Positions 1 to 8,800 of a stretch of 64,000 nucleotides of DNA are shown here, in pieces. The stretch spans positions 38,375 to 102,374 of the forward strand of contig NZ_JFYV01000008.1 in assembly GCF_000632225.1 (NCBI RefSeq), read 5' to 3'. Every line of letters starts with the position of its first letter. The first letter of the stretch is position 1. Source of the DNA: Sphingomonas sp. RIT328 (lineage in GTDB: Bacteria > Pseudomonadota > Alphaproteobacteria > Sphingomonadales > Sphingomonadaceae). Both the position numbers and the translations under genes were made by a program. A model generated the notes under the pieces. That model worked only from the letters and a program-made list of their open reading frames with translations, was not told the origin of the DNA and did no database searches.

Positions 1-34
1 AGTATTCCCGCGCAGGCGGGAATCCAGTGGTCAA
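1..34. repeat. REP-like palindromic intergenic repeat (partial at window edge)
   Basis: Positions 5-11 (TTCCCGC) and 16-22 (GCGGGAA) form a perfect 7-bp stem with a 4-nt loop, followed by the ATCCAG tail typical of the widespread bacterial intergenic palindrome. A related inverted pair lies at 44602-44706. The left side may be cut by the window edge. Confidence 0.6.
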
Positions 35-784
35 GCAGAGCAACGGCTTGCGGTGGAAAGAACACTGGGCTCCCGAAACTGTACACCTTCGCGGGAGCAC
101 TGCTGGGGCTTCGGCCCCTGCGAGGTCTCGTAGCTCATACGTGTACAGATCGCGTGGCAGCGTGGCAGCGTGACGGTGGACGCCCTTGATCTGATACCCG
201 CCCCGCCCTTTTGCCGACCGCTCAGCGACTGTCTTCGGATCTGGATCATGCAAAGGCGCAAAGGTGCTGCGCGTGACGACACGTTCGGACGCTCCTGTTT
301 CGAAAGCTTCTTCGCTCATCGCGATGCGGGACGGCGTTCCTGACCCTCCTCCGCGCCTCCGCGTGAACCTCCTTTTCTCTTCGCGTCTTCGCGTCGTCGC
401 GTGATCTTTCATGCCATGACAGCAGTGGGCCGGAGATTGGTTCACGCGGAGGCGCGGAGGCGCGGAGAGGGGTGGGGAAGCGACCGGCGCGAACTTTTTG
501 TTTCGGCCTCTTCACAGCCTCCGCGAAGTCGCTTCTCGGCTCCGTCATGCCGCACCTGCTCCGGCCTCCGCGGTTCCGGCACACCGTAAGCCGCTGATTT
601 CGCAGTACGGCGGACTTGGCTCCAAGTCCGGATGGGCGAGACGCCTGGCCTAAGGCCGACAATCGCTCGAGGGCGCGCGCCTCCGACGCACCCGACGATG
701 CGGGGGCGGTTCGCGCAGGGCCCGCCTCCGCCGGGCTTGACCGCTTGCGGCGGCGCAGCGATGGTACGGCCCTGACGGCGAGGA
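35..784. other. Long region without a convincing gene
   Basis: No open frame here has a credible start, ribosome site and protein-like composition; the frames present run through repeats and are Arg/Ala-rich. The stretch holds 8-bp-unit repeats (348-467) and a perfect 9-bp palindrome with a 2-nt centre at 611-630 (CGGACTTGG/CCAAGTCCG). Nothing else was recognised. Confidence 0.5.
348..467. repeat. 8-bp-unit intergenic repeats: G-form, A-form and inverted G-form
   Basis: On the minus strand 348-367 reads TTCACGC followed by GGAGGCGC-type units (G-form), and 379-403 carries the A-form with GAAGACGC units. At 441-467 the G-form appears again in the opposite orientation. The same elements recur near 48.9, 49.2, 50.8, 56.6-57.2 and 61.2 kb. 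An 8-bp period cannot hold a reading frame, so protein frames through it (HAEARRRG and similar) are spurious. Confidence 0.75.
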
Positions 785-791
785 GCGGGAT

Positions 792-1346
792 ATGGCGGAA
801 CGGCTGCGCGGCGAGCGCTATTCCAGCGTGGCGATCGCCTTCCACTGGACGATCGCGGCGCTGGTCATCGCCAATCTGATCATCGGCATCGGCCATGACG
901 GCATCCCGGCGCTGCGGGCGCTGATGGGGGCGCACAAGGCGATCGGCATCACCGTGCTGGCGCTCACCGCCGCGCGCGTCGCGTGGCGGCTGACGCATCG
1001 CCCGCCGCCGCTGCCCGCGGGCACGCCCGGCTGGGAGAAGGGCCTCGCGCATGCGACGCACTGGAGCCTGTATCTGCTGATGGTGGCGATGCCGCTGACC
1101 GGGTGGATGATGGTCTCCGGCCCGCCGGGACCGGGGCCGGCGCGGCCGCTGAGCTGGTTCGGGCTGTTCGACGTGCCCAAGCTGCCGGTCGGCGAGGGCG
1201 CGGCCGATCTCGGCCACAATGCGCATGGCCTGCTCGGCTGGCTGATGCTGGCGCTGGTAGTACTGCACGTCGCGGCGGCGCTGCGCCACCATCTGCTGCT
1301 GCGCGACTCGGTGCTGGCGCGGATGGCGCCCGCGCTCGACCGGTAA
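792..1346 (+). CDS. Cytochrome b561 family protein
   Basis: A 184-residue integral membrane di-haem cytochrome b of the bacterial YodB/CybB type, expected to pass electrons between the quinone pool and periplasmic acceptors. Four hydrophobic helices are visible. Likely haem-ligand histidines include AFHW (about residue 18), the GAHK motif (about 48), ATHW in the third helix and VLHV in the fourth. The length matches the family. AGGAG at 781-785 sits 6 nt before the ATG. The final helix is followed by a short basic tail. It seems to be a single-gene unit: the next feature downstream is a candidate small RNA with its own promoter. The physiological partner is not evident. Confidence 0.85.
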   Translation: MAERLRGERYSSVAIAFHWTIAALVIANLIIGIGHDGIPALRALMGAHKAIGITVLALTAARVAWRLTHRPPPLPAGTPGWEKGLAHATHWSLYLLMVAMPLTGWMMVSGPPGPGPARPLSWFGLFDVPKLPVGEGAADLGHNAHGLLGWLMLALVVLHVAAALRHHLLLRDSVLARMAPALDR

Positions 1347-1389
1347 AAGCCATTTCATCAGGAAAAAACACCGCCTTGCGGGGCGGGGG

Positions 1390-1417
1390 TTGAACCAATC
1401 GGCGGCTCGCCTATTTT
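1390..1417 (+). promoter_or_regulatory. Sigma70-like promoter for the candidate small RNA
   Basis: TTGAAC at 1390-1395 and TATTTT at 1412-1417 are spaced by 16 bp, a plausible housekeeping promoter. It would start a transcript near 1424, ending at the terminator at 1497-1529. Confidence 0.45.
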
Positions 1418-1423
1418 ACAGAA

Positions 1424-1529
1424 GTACGGCGCTCGTGTCCCCCCTTTCGCGAGCCCGTATGACACACTTTCAGTGTGTCTCCTCCCTGAACCTTGGCCAC
1501 TCCGTGCTTCTGCACGGGGTGGTTTTTTT
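1424..1529 (+). ncRNA. Candidate trans-acting small RNA with exposed CUCCUCCC segment
   Basis: The inferred transcript of about 105 nt has a short hairpin (GACACACT 1461-1468 pairs with AGTGTGTC 1472-1479), then an unpaired TCCTCCCTGAACC stretch, then a strong intrinsic terminator. This is the layout of alphaproteobacterial small RNAs that carry an anti-Shine-Dalgarno CCUCC motif and act on mRNAs, usually with Hfq. No good ORF lies inside. It sits between the cytochrome gene (same strand) and the hutG-like gene (convergent). The 5' end and the targets are inferred; I cannot assign an Rfam family. Confidence 0.5.
1497..1529 (+). terminator. Intrinsic terminator of the candidate small RNA
   Basis: CCACTCCGTGC (1497-1507) pairs with GCACGGGGTGG (1512-1522) over 11 bp with one U-G wobble and a 4-nt loop. 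Seven T residues follow at 1523-1529. It ends just before the stop of the opposite-strand gene. Confidence 0.85.
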
Positions 1530-1532
1530 ATG

Positions 1533-2387
1533 TCATTCCGCCGCGAGCGCGCGGCCGTCGTCGCCGAGCGCCTCGTCCGCCACCGCGGCGATCATCCGGC
1601 GCAGCAGCGCGACGACCATCGGCAGGCCGGCGCCGGGCTGGTCGAGCGCGGCATCGAGATAGAGCGTCCGGTCGAATTCGATCTGGATCGCGTGAATGCC
1701 GCGCGCGGGGGCGGCATGGCGTTCGAGGATATGGCCGCCGGCATATGGCGTGTTGAGCGCGCTGCGCAGTCCGCTGCGCGCCGCCTCCGCCTCGAGCCGG
1801 GCGATGAAGCGCGGCGCCGCCGCCTGGCCGAAACGATCGCCGAGCACGACGCGGGCATGGTCGCCGAGCGGCGGCATCGAATGGATGTCGAGCAGCACCG
1901 CGACGCCGAACCGGCGCTGCACCGCCGCCAGCGCCGCGGCGAGCGCGTCGTGATAGGGGCGGTGATCCTGCGCGATCCGCGCCGCGACCTCGACCGCGCT
2001 GAACCGCCGCCGCCACAGATCGCCCGCCGCGCCGCCGCGGCGCGGCACCAGCCCCAGTCCGCTGCGCACCTTGGCGGAGGCGGTGGGCAGCGCCTGCGGC
2101 CGCGCGCCTTCGTCGACACGCGGGTCGCGCTCGCTCTCGCCGCGATTGAGGTCGATCCAGGCGCGCGCGCGGCGCTGGACCAGCATCGTCTCGCGCGTCT
2201 GCGCGCCGTCCGCCACCGCGTCGACGAAGCGATCCTCGAGCGCGACGAGCGCGGTGGCGGGCAGGCGCAGCGCGCCGAGCAATGCCGCCGGATAGTCGCG
2301 CCCGGCATGCGGCACCGACAGCACCACCGGGCTGAGCGGTGCGCCGTCGCGGTCGGTGCCGCCGATCGAGTCGAACGCTGCGTCCAT
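1533..2387 (-). CDS. N-formylglutamate amidohydrolase family protein (HutG-like)
   Basis: A 284-residue protein of the N-formylglutamate amidohydrolase (FGase) family, which hydrolyses N-formyl-L-glutamate in the histidine degradation pathway; several members have uncharacterised substrates. The N-terminal SVPHAGRDYP motif, a central LNRGE-like segment and the DIHSMPP motif (metal/substrate region) are recognisable. Length is normal for the family. It is divergent from cpdR, 97 bp away, an arrangement often seen in alphaproteobacteria. No other hut genes are nearby, so a role in histidine use is not supported by context. The ATG at 2387 is the most upstream sensible start. Confidence 0.8.
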   Translation of the reverse strand: MDAAFDSIGGTDRDGAPLSPVVLSVPHAGRDYPAALLGALRLPATALVALEDRFVDAVADGAQTRETMLVQRRARAWIDLNRGESERDPRVDEGARPQALPTASAKVRSGLGLVPRRGGAAGDLWRRRFSAVEVAARIAQDHRPYHDALAAALAAVQRRFGVAVLLDIHSMPPLGDHARVVLGDRFGQAAAPRFIARLEAEAARSGLRSALNTPYAGGHILERHAAPARGIHAIQIEFDRTLYLDAALDQPGAGLPMVVALLRRMIAAVADEALGDDGRALAAE

Positions 2388-2484
2388 CTATGGCACGTCC
2401 TATCGCCTTCGCCGCCATGGCGCGCTGGAAATCTTTACATCTGCGCATCATAGAGCGGGCGTGCACAGGGAGACCGACCGAGCG

Positions 2485-2862
2485 ATGATCCGCATCCTGC
2501 TGGCCGAAGACGATCAAGTCATGCGCGAATATCTCACCCGGGCGCTGGAGCGCGCCGGCTATGCGGTGGCGGCGGTGGATCGCGGCACCGCGGCGATCCC
2601 GCTGCTGGAGCGCGAATCGTTCGATCTGCTGCTCACCGACATCGTCATGCCGGAGATGGACGGCATCGAGCTCGCCCGCCGCGCCGCCGAGCTGGTGCTG
2701 GGGCTGCGCGTGATGTTCATCACCGGCTTCGCCGCGGTGACGCTGAAGGCGGGGCGCGAGATGCCCAATGCGCGCGTGCTGTCCAAACCCTTCCACCTGC
2801 GCGACCTCGTCGCCGAGGTCGATCGCGTGTTCGAGACGGGAAGTGCAAGCGGATTGAATTGA
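2485..2862 (+). CDS. cpdR: CpdR-type single-domain response regulator
   Basis: A 125-residue stand-alone receiver domain. In Caulobacter, unphosphorylated CpdR brings ClpXP protease to the cell pole and primes degradation of cell-cycle proteins; the CckA-ChpT relay phosphorylates it. The phospho-acceptor is Asp52 in LLTDIVMPEMDG. The acidic pair EDD lies at residues 8-10, the Thr in FITGFAAVTL follows, and the Lys is in VLSKPFH; these last two stretches are characteristic of CpdR rather than generic receivers. The frame stays open upstream to 2356, but the ATG at 2485 gives the family N-terminus (MIRILLAEDD). A tRNA-Val follows 45 bp downstream. Confidence 0.9.
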   Translation: MIRILLAEDDQVMREYLTRALERAGYAVAAVDRGTAAIPLLERESFDLLLTDIVMPEMDGIELARRAAELVLGLRVMFITGFAAVTLKAGREMPNARVLSKPFHLRDLVAEVDRVFETGSASGLN

Positions 2863-2907
2863 GCGCTTGCCAGGCCGGCCAAGCCCGGCTAATGGCCCAC
2901 CTCCGGC

Positions 2908-2982
2908 GGGCGTGTAGCTCAGTGGTAGAGCACTGTGTTGACATCGCAGGGGTCGCAAGTTCAATCCTTGCCACGCCCACCA
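2908..2982 (+). tRNA. tRNA-Val (anticodon GAC)
   Basis: The acceptor arm GGGCGTG (2908-2914) pairs with CACGCCC (2972-2978), followed by discriminator A and an encoded CCA (2980-2982). The D-arm has TAGCTCAGTGGTAGAGC. The anticodon stem CTGTG/CGCAG encloses loop TTGACAT with anticodon GAC, which reads GUC. The T-arm is GCAAG-TTCAATC-CTTGC. Confidence 0.95.
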
Positions 2983-2990
2983 TCCTGATT

Positions 2991-3040
2991 TGGCTCTATC
3001 CGGCAGCATTCCTCCACCCCAGAGGGATCGGATAGAGCCA
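2991..3040. repeat. 12-bp perfect inverted repeat flanking the tRNA 3' side
   Basis: TGGCTCTATCCG at 2991-3002 is repeated inverted as CGGATAGAGCCA at 3029-3040, 26 bp apart and starting 8 bp after the tRNA CCA. There is no T-run, so it is not a standard terminator; it could be a processing hairpin or a protein site. The rest of 3041-3200 shows no gene. Confidence 0.6.
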
Positions 3041-3200
3041 CATCGCTCCCCCCATCGTGATCGTCGTGCATCGGATATGCGTCCGTGCATCTGTGCGAGG
3101 CCTTGTGCCTCCGCGCTACGCCTCGCCCGTGCGGCGTCCGGTGCGGCGAATCAGGCGTCACGAGCCGGGCGGTGCCGCCCGGCGCGCGACGCCGATCCGG

Positions 3201-3407
3201 TCAGTCCTGCGCGATGCCGCGCCCGGCGACCTTCTCATAGCCCGACAGTTCGTCGCCGATCGCCACCTTGGCGGCGAGGTCGTCGGCCCGCGCCTGATCC
3301 TTTGCGGCGCGCTTGGGGTCGTTGGGATCGCCGTCGGGGTCTGCGGCGCCGACATTGGGGCTGTCGGGCATGTACAGGACGGGCGGTTCGCTCTTGTCGT
3401 CGGCCAT
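3201..3407 (-). CDS. Small hydrophilic hypothetical protein
   Basis: A 68-residue protein starting MADDKSEPPVLYMPD. It is rich in Asp, Ala and Pro with an amphipathic Ala/Lys/Asp-rich middle, no signal peptide and no membrane segment. The start is supported by AAGGAGA a few bases upstream of the ATG at 3407. I recognise no domain. It lies just downstream of the TonB-dependent receptor on the same strand and could be cotranscribed with it. Confidence 0.6.
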   Translation of the reverse strand: MADDKSEPPVLYMPDSPNVGAADPDGDPNDPKRAAKDQARADDLAAKVAIGDELSGYEKVAGRGIAQD

Positions 3408-3478
3408 GATCGTCTCCTTGGGGGATGAGGAAACGATCGGGCGCGGGAGCGGTGCCATCGGTCCCGCGCCGGCCACGG

Positions 3479-5599
3479 TCAGTAGCGGACGCTGATCGTG
3501 CCGAGGATCGAGCGCGGCGCGGCGTAGCGGCTCTGATCGAAGGTCAGCGCAGTCAGATATTTGGCGTTGGTGACATTCTGCAGATTGGCGCTGACTGCGA
3601 TCCGGTCGGTGAGCGCGTAGCGGGCGAGCAGGCCGAGCGTCGCGACGCTGCCCTGGGTGATGCGGATCGGCTGCCCGGTGGTGGTCGAGAGCGTGCCGGG
3701 CTCGAAATAGAAACGCCCCTGATATTGGAGCGACGCGCCGAGCTTGAGCGCGGCGAGGCCCTGCGGCGTATAGGTCAGGTTGAGCCGCCCGGTGCTGCGC
3801 GGCACGAAGGTGCGCACCGCGGTGGTGTCGTCGCCGCGGATGCGCATCAGCGTGACGCCGCCGGTGACCTGCACGCCCGTCGTCGGCTGGCCCGAGACTT
3901 CGAGTTCGACGCCCTGCGAGCGGGCATCGATGCCGCGATAGATGGTGCGGCCGAGCGTCGTGTCGAAGCCGGCCGATTCGGCGGTGTTGTTCTGCCGCGC
4001 CTGGAATAGCGCGGCGCTGGCATTGAGCAGGCCGTTGAACCATGCGCCCTTCAGCCCCGCTTCGATATTGTCGCCGGTGATCGGCGCGAGCTGGCGGTTG
4101 TTGGCGTCGAACTCGCTCTGCGGATTGAAGATCGTCGCGTAGCTCGCATAGGCGCTGATCGTCGGCGACAGGTCGAGCGTCGCGCCGACGAACGGCAGGA
4201 AGCGCTTGGCGTCGAAGCTGGTCGGCACGTCATAGGAATAGCCGCTGTTGCTGGCATGCGTGTAGCTCGCGCCGAGCATCACCTTGAGCGGATCGGCGGG
4301 GTTGAGGCGGACGAGGCCGTAGACCGTCTCGCGCTGCGTGTGCACGTCGAGGCTGAGTGTGTAGGGGGTGGGGAAGGTCGGCGCCGGGAAGGTGCCGCCG
4401 AACAGCGAATCGAGCGGCAGCGACTGGTTCAGGCTGGCCTGGTCGTAGCTCGAATATTGCCGGTAGCGTTCGGCGCCGCGCATCACGCCGACCATCACGT
4501 CATGCTTGCGGCCGCCGATCGTCACCGGGCCGCCGACATAAGCGTCGAGCGTCAGGTTGCGCGTCTCGCCGGAGAAGGCGCCCGGATAGGTCTGGATGCC
4601 GAGGCCGGTGGCGCGGTCGGGGTTGCCGTAGACGTAGAAGAGCTGGTCGTTCTCGCTCGTCGCCTTGCGCAGCGCCGAGATCTTGCCGGTCCAGCCGTTA
4701 CCGAAATCATGCGTCAGGTCGACGAAGATCTGCCGGTCGATGACGTTCCAGCCCGACCAGCGCGGCGCGTAATTGGCGGAGCGGGCGAAATCGATGCGGC
4801 TGCCGTCGGTGTAATAAAGCGGGATCGCGCCCCACATCGCGCCGCGGCTCTGATGGTCCTGATGGCCATAGCCCGCCGACACGACGGTATTGGGGCCGAG
4901 ATCCGCCTCGACGATGCCATAGCCGGTCCAGCGGCGCAGGCTGTAGCGATCGAGATAGCTGTCGGTGTCGAGCAGCGCGCCGACCGCGCGGGCGCGGATG
5001 CTGCCGTCGGCGGTGAGCGGCACGCTGACGTCGGCGTCGATCCGCTTGTTGTCGAACGAGCCATATTGCGCGCTCGCCGTGGCGTGCAGCTCGCGATAGG
5101 GGCGCTTGCGGATGAAGTTGATCACCGCCGAGGGATTGCCGGTCGGCGAGAGCAGGCCGGGCGCGCCGCGCACCACCTCGACCCGGTCGTAGATCGCGGT
5201 GTCGATCGAGCCGGTCTGGATGCCGAACGAGAAGGGCAGGCCGATGCCGTCGATCTGGAAGGTCTGGATGTCGAAGCCGCGCGCCGAATAATAGACGCGG
5301 TCGGTCTCGCCGGCGAGCACGTTGACGCCGGGGACGGTGGCGAGCAGCGCATTGACGTCGTTGAGCTGGAAATCCTCGATCTGCGCGCGGGTGACGACGC
5401 TGACCGATTGCGGCGTCTCGCGCTGGCTGAGCGGCAGGCGGGTCGCGGTGCGCTGCGTCTTGACGCCGTAGGAATCGGTGCCCTCGCTGCGCTGGCCGGT
5501 GACGATGATATCGTCGCTGCTGCGTTGCGGATCGGCGGCGGTGTCGTTCGCCGGTGCCGCTACCATGCTTGCCGCCATCAACGCGATGAACGCCGTCAT
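3479..5599 (-). CDS. TonB-dependent siderophore-type outer membrane receptor
   Basis: A 706-residue receptor of the ferrichrome/FhuE/FpvA class that imports ferric siderophores with energy from TonB-ExbBD. It has an N-terminal signal segment, a TonB box-like DDIIVTGQ (about 28-35), a plug domain (about 50-160, with ETPQSVSVVT and VEVVRGAPG), a long beta-barrel, and a C-terminus ending in an aromatic residue (ISVRY). GGGAG lies about 8 nt before the ATG at 5599. A TTGC-N9-GCAA inverted repeat at 5647-5663 could be a Fur-family operator, consistent with iron control. There is no STN signalling domain, so it is not a FecA-like transducer. The actual siderophore is unknown. Confidence 0.88.
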   Translation of the reverse strand: MTAFIALMAASMVAAPANDTAADPQRSSDDIIVTGQRSEGTDSYGVKTQRTATRLPLSQRETPQSVSVVTRAQIEDFQLNDVNALLATVPGVNVLAGETDRVYYSARGFDIQTFQIDGIGLPFSFGIQTGSIDTAIYDRVEVVRGAPGLLSPTGNPSAVINFIRKRPYRELHATASAQYGSFDNKRIDADVSVPLTADGSIRARAVGALLDTDSYLDRYSLRRWTGYGIVEADLGPNTVVSAGYGHQDHQSRGAMWGAIPLYYTDGSRIDFARSANYAPRWSGWNVIDRQIFVDLTHDFGNGWTGKISALRKATSENDQLFYVYGNPDRATGLGIQTYPGAFSGETRNLTLDAYVGGPVTIGGRKHDVMVGVMRGAERYRQYSSYDQASLNQSLPLDSLFGGTFPAPTFPTPYTLSLDVHTQRETVYGLVRLNPADPLKVMLGASYTHASNSGYSYDVPTSFDAKRFLPFVGATLDLSPTISAYASYATIFNPQSEFDANNRQLAPITGDNIEAGLKGAWFNGLLNASAALFQARQNNTAESAGFDTTLGRTIYRGIDARSQGVELEVSGQPTTGVQVTGGVTLMRIRGDDTTAVRTFVPRSTGRLNLTYTPQGLAALKLGASLQYQGRFYFEPGTLSTTTGQPIRITQGSVATLGLLARYALTDRIAVSANLQNVTNAKYLTALTFDQSRYAAPRSILGTISVRY

Positions 5600-5646
5600 T
5601 CTCTACTCCCTGATCGCTGCCAGCCTCTTAGCGGCTGTCGCTGCTG

Positions 5647-5663
5647 TTGCAAGTGAATAGCAA
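5647..5663. promoter_or_regulatory. Possible Fur-like operator upstream of the siderophore receptor
   Basis: TTGC (5647-5650) and GCAA (5660-5663) form an inverted repeat around a 9-bp AT-rich centre, 48 bp upstream of the receptor start. The form resembles TTGC-N9-GCAA iron-responsive sites; only the symmetry and position support it. Confidence 0.35.
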
Positions 5664-5772
5664 TAGCCGATCCATGGGGAAGGATAGTGTTACATCATAG
5701 TCACATATCGGGCCCATTTCTCGATCGTCCTAAGTCTGACATTGCCGCTAAGACCGGAATCCACTAATGAAA

Positions 5773-5788
5773 ATGCTAGCGCTACCAT
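5773..5788. promoter_or_regulatory. LacI-family-type operator (TAGCGCTA core) upstream of the glycan locus
   Basis: ATGC-TAGCGCTA... at 5773-5788 is a palindrome symmetric at all but one pair (ATG-c-TAGCGCTA-c-CAT), about 50 bp before the receptor start. LacI-type sugar repressors in caulobacters and sphingomonads, including the xylose repressor as I recall it, bind sites with a TAGCGCTA core. This suggests induction by a plant sugar. Confidence 0.5.
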
Positions 5789-5838
5789 AAAGCGCGAGGT
5801 TCAGTTTGCGCCGGGTTGGGGCGCCGGAGAGGATGGGG

Positions 5839-8800
5839 ATGACGAAGATCGTGACCGCGGACGGCAAGCGTCCGGCTTTCAACGCTGCGCTGCGTGCCGG
5901 TGTGTCGAGCCTTGCGCTCGGCATGATCGCGCTTGCAACGCCGGCTTTCGCCGAAGGGCTGGGCCAGGCGGATACGAGTGCGATCCCACAGGCGACGGAC
6001 CAGGCGGCGACCACCGCGGGCGACCTCACCAGCAATGCGACCACCGCCGATCAGGTGCCCGCAGACCAGCCGTCGGGTGAAGAGATCGTCGTCACCGGTC
6101 GTCGTGCCGCGCTCCAGGCCGCCGACGAGCGCAAGCGCCGCAGCGAGACGATCATCGACTCGGTCGTCGCCGACGAGGCCGGCAAATTGCCAGACAATAG
6201 CATCACCGAAGTGTTGCAGCGCGTCTCCGGCGTGTCGATCGTGCGCTTCGCCGCGCTCGGCGATCCCGATCACTTCTCGGTGCAGGGCTCGGGCGTGCAG
6301 GTGCGCGGTCTGACCGGCGTCGCCTCGCGCCTCAACGGCCGCGAGATCTTCAGCGCCAACAACGGCCGCGCGATTCTGTGGAGCGACGTCACCCCCGAGC
6401 TGATGGCCGCGGTCGACGTCTACAAGGCATCCACCGCCGACCTGATCGAGGGCGGCACCGGCGGGCAGATCGATCTGCGCACCAAGATGCCGTTCGACTT
6501 CAACGGCGACTGGCATATGGCCGCGACGGGTGAGTTGAGCATGGGCGACATGGCGCAGAAGGCCGATCCGGCCGCGTCGATGCTGCTCACCAAGTCGTTC
6601 GATACGCCGATCGGCAAGATCGGCATCCTCGGCGACATCGCCTACAGCCAGTTCAGCTCGCTGTCGCAGTTCATCCGCACCGAGCCCTATTTCAAGACCA
6701 ACATCAGCGGGAAGGACTACTATATCCCGGGCGGCTTCACCTATGGTGACGAGGCGTTCCAGTATCGCCGCTACGGTATCTATGGCGCGGTGCAGTGGGC
6801 GCCGACCGACGACCTGACGTTCAGCGGCACCTTCTTCCAGTCGCGCTACAAGAGCCAGTCGAGCGATTACGGCGCGCAGGTCAGCTCGCAGACGCTCGCG
6901 GTCGACCCGGCGAGCAGCAGCTTCGACAGCAACGGCGCGCTGACCAAAACCAGCTCGCTGTTCAACCGCGACACCAATACCTTCCTGCCCAGCACCAGCC
7001 CGGTGACGAGCTCGGGCAACAAGGGTTTCGTCGACAGCAACACGCGCACCCGCGACTATTCGCTGGCGTTCAACTATGCGCCGACCGACAGCCACCTGTC
7101 GTTCAAGGGCGCGTTGCAGCGTGTCGATTCGCGGCAGATCTACGATCGTCTCGACATCTTCCGCGATCTGAGCTTCGGCACCGGCTTCGGCATGGACCTG
7201 ACCGGCGACCTGCCGCAGATCACCACCACCGCCGCGGCGCAGGCCGGCTTCGCCAATCCGGCGAACTATTTCTGGTCGGCGTCGATGCCGCATAACGAGC
7301 GCAACAAGGGCCGGCTCGATGCCGCGAACCTCGATGTCGAATATTCCTTCGACGACAGCTTCCTCAAGGCGATCAAGGTCGGTGCCCGCGCTGCCGAGCG
7401 GACCGAACGCGATCTCCAGAACGGCTATAACTGGAGCGCGCTGGGCCGCGGCTGGAACGGCGATCCGCAGCTGACCTATGCCAATGCCGCGCCGGGCGAC
7501 ACGACCTATCACGCGTTCAAGGACTTCTTCCGCGGCGAGACGGTCCTGCCGGGCAATCTGATGTTCGCGAGCGAGGATCTGGCCCGTCGCTTCGTCGCCA
7601 ACCGGACCGGACTGACCGCGTCGCCGCCGGCGGGCTTCTGCCCCGCCACGGCACAGTTCGACTGCTCCGCATCGGGTCCGCTGCCTTCCAGCACCTATGG
7701 TGGGGGTTCGCAGATCACCCGTCCGGCCGGTTTCGTGCTGCCCGGCGATCAGGTCGACAACAAGACGATCACCAAGGCTGCTTACGCCTTGGCACGCTTC
7801 GGTCGTCCGGAGGGCGGCATCTCGGGCAACGTCGGCGTCCGCGTCGTCAACATCCAGAACGAGGGCAGCGGCTACATCCAGCAGAATTCGTCGACCTTCG
7901 TTCGCAACGGCGTGACGCAGACGCTGGCGCAGACCTTCATCGCCCGTGGCGGCAAGGCGGAATTCACCCGCTGGCTGCCGTCGATCAACGTCGACTATGC
8001 GCCGAACAGCAAGACGAAAATCCGCGCCGGCTATAACATCACGATGGATCTGCCGAGCTTCAACGCGCTGCGCGCGTCGGGCAGCATCGGTGTGGCGACG
8101 ACGAGCAATCCGGGCAACACCGGCGGCACCAGCAGCCTGCCCAATATCTTCACCAACTTCACCGCCGATACGGGCAATCCGCTGCTCAAGCCGACGATGT
8201 CGAACAACTTCGACCTGTCATTTGAATATTACGCCCGCGCCGGTACCGCCTTCCACATCGCGCCGTTCTACAAGCGCCTGACCAACCTGCCGATCTACTC
8301 GCTGACGCAGCGGCAGGTGACGGTGGTGTTCACCGACGGCACCAGCGAGAACGTCAATGCCGCGGCGACCGACTATATCAACGCGACCAAGGCGGCGACG
8401 GTCAAGGGCGTCGAGGTCGGCGGTCGTGCCTTCCTCGACATGCTGCCCGGCGTGCTCGCGGGTCTCGGCTTCGAGGCGAATTATACGTTCATCGACAGCC
8501 AGAACCCGGGCGATCTGTATCGCGACATCAACGGCGTCACGCACAATGACGCGCCGCTGATCGGCCTGTCGAAGCACAATGCCAACGTCACCTTGCTGTA
8601 CGAGCGCAAGGCGGTGTCGTTCCGCGTCGCTTATTCGTGGCGGTCGCGGTACCTGCAGACGACGAACAGCAACGGCACCAACCCGACGTATAACTATTAC
8701 CCGTCGGCGGGTGCGACCGCGGTGCCGATCCAGATCGCGCTGCCGGTCTATGGCGGCGCCTATGGTACGCTGGACGGCGGTGCGCGCTTCAAGGTGACCG

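Noticed and set aside
401..589. Small ORFs in the first 800 bp
   Set aside because: They run through 8-bp repeats, have no ribosome sites and encode low-complexity Arg/Ser-rich strings.
2908..3040. Integration site at tRNA-Val
   Set aside because: There is no integrase gene, no repeated tRNA 3' end downstream and no foreign gene cluster; only a local inverted repeat.
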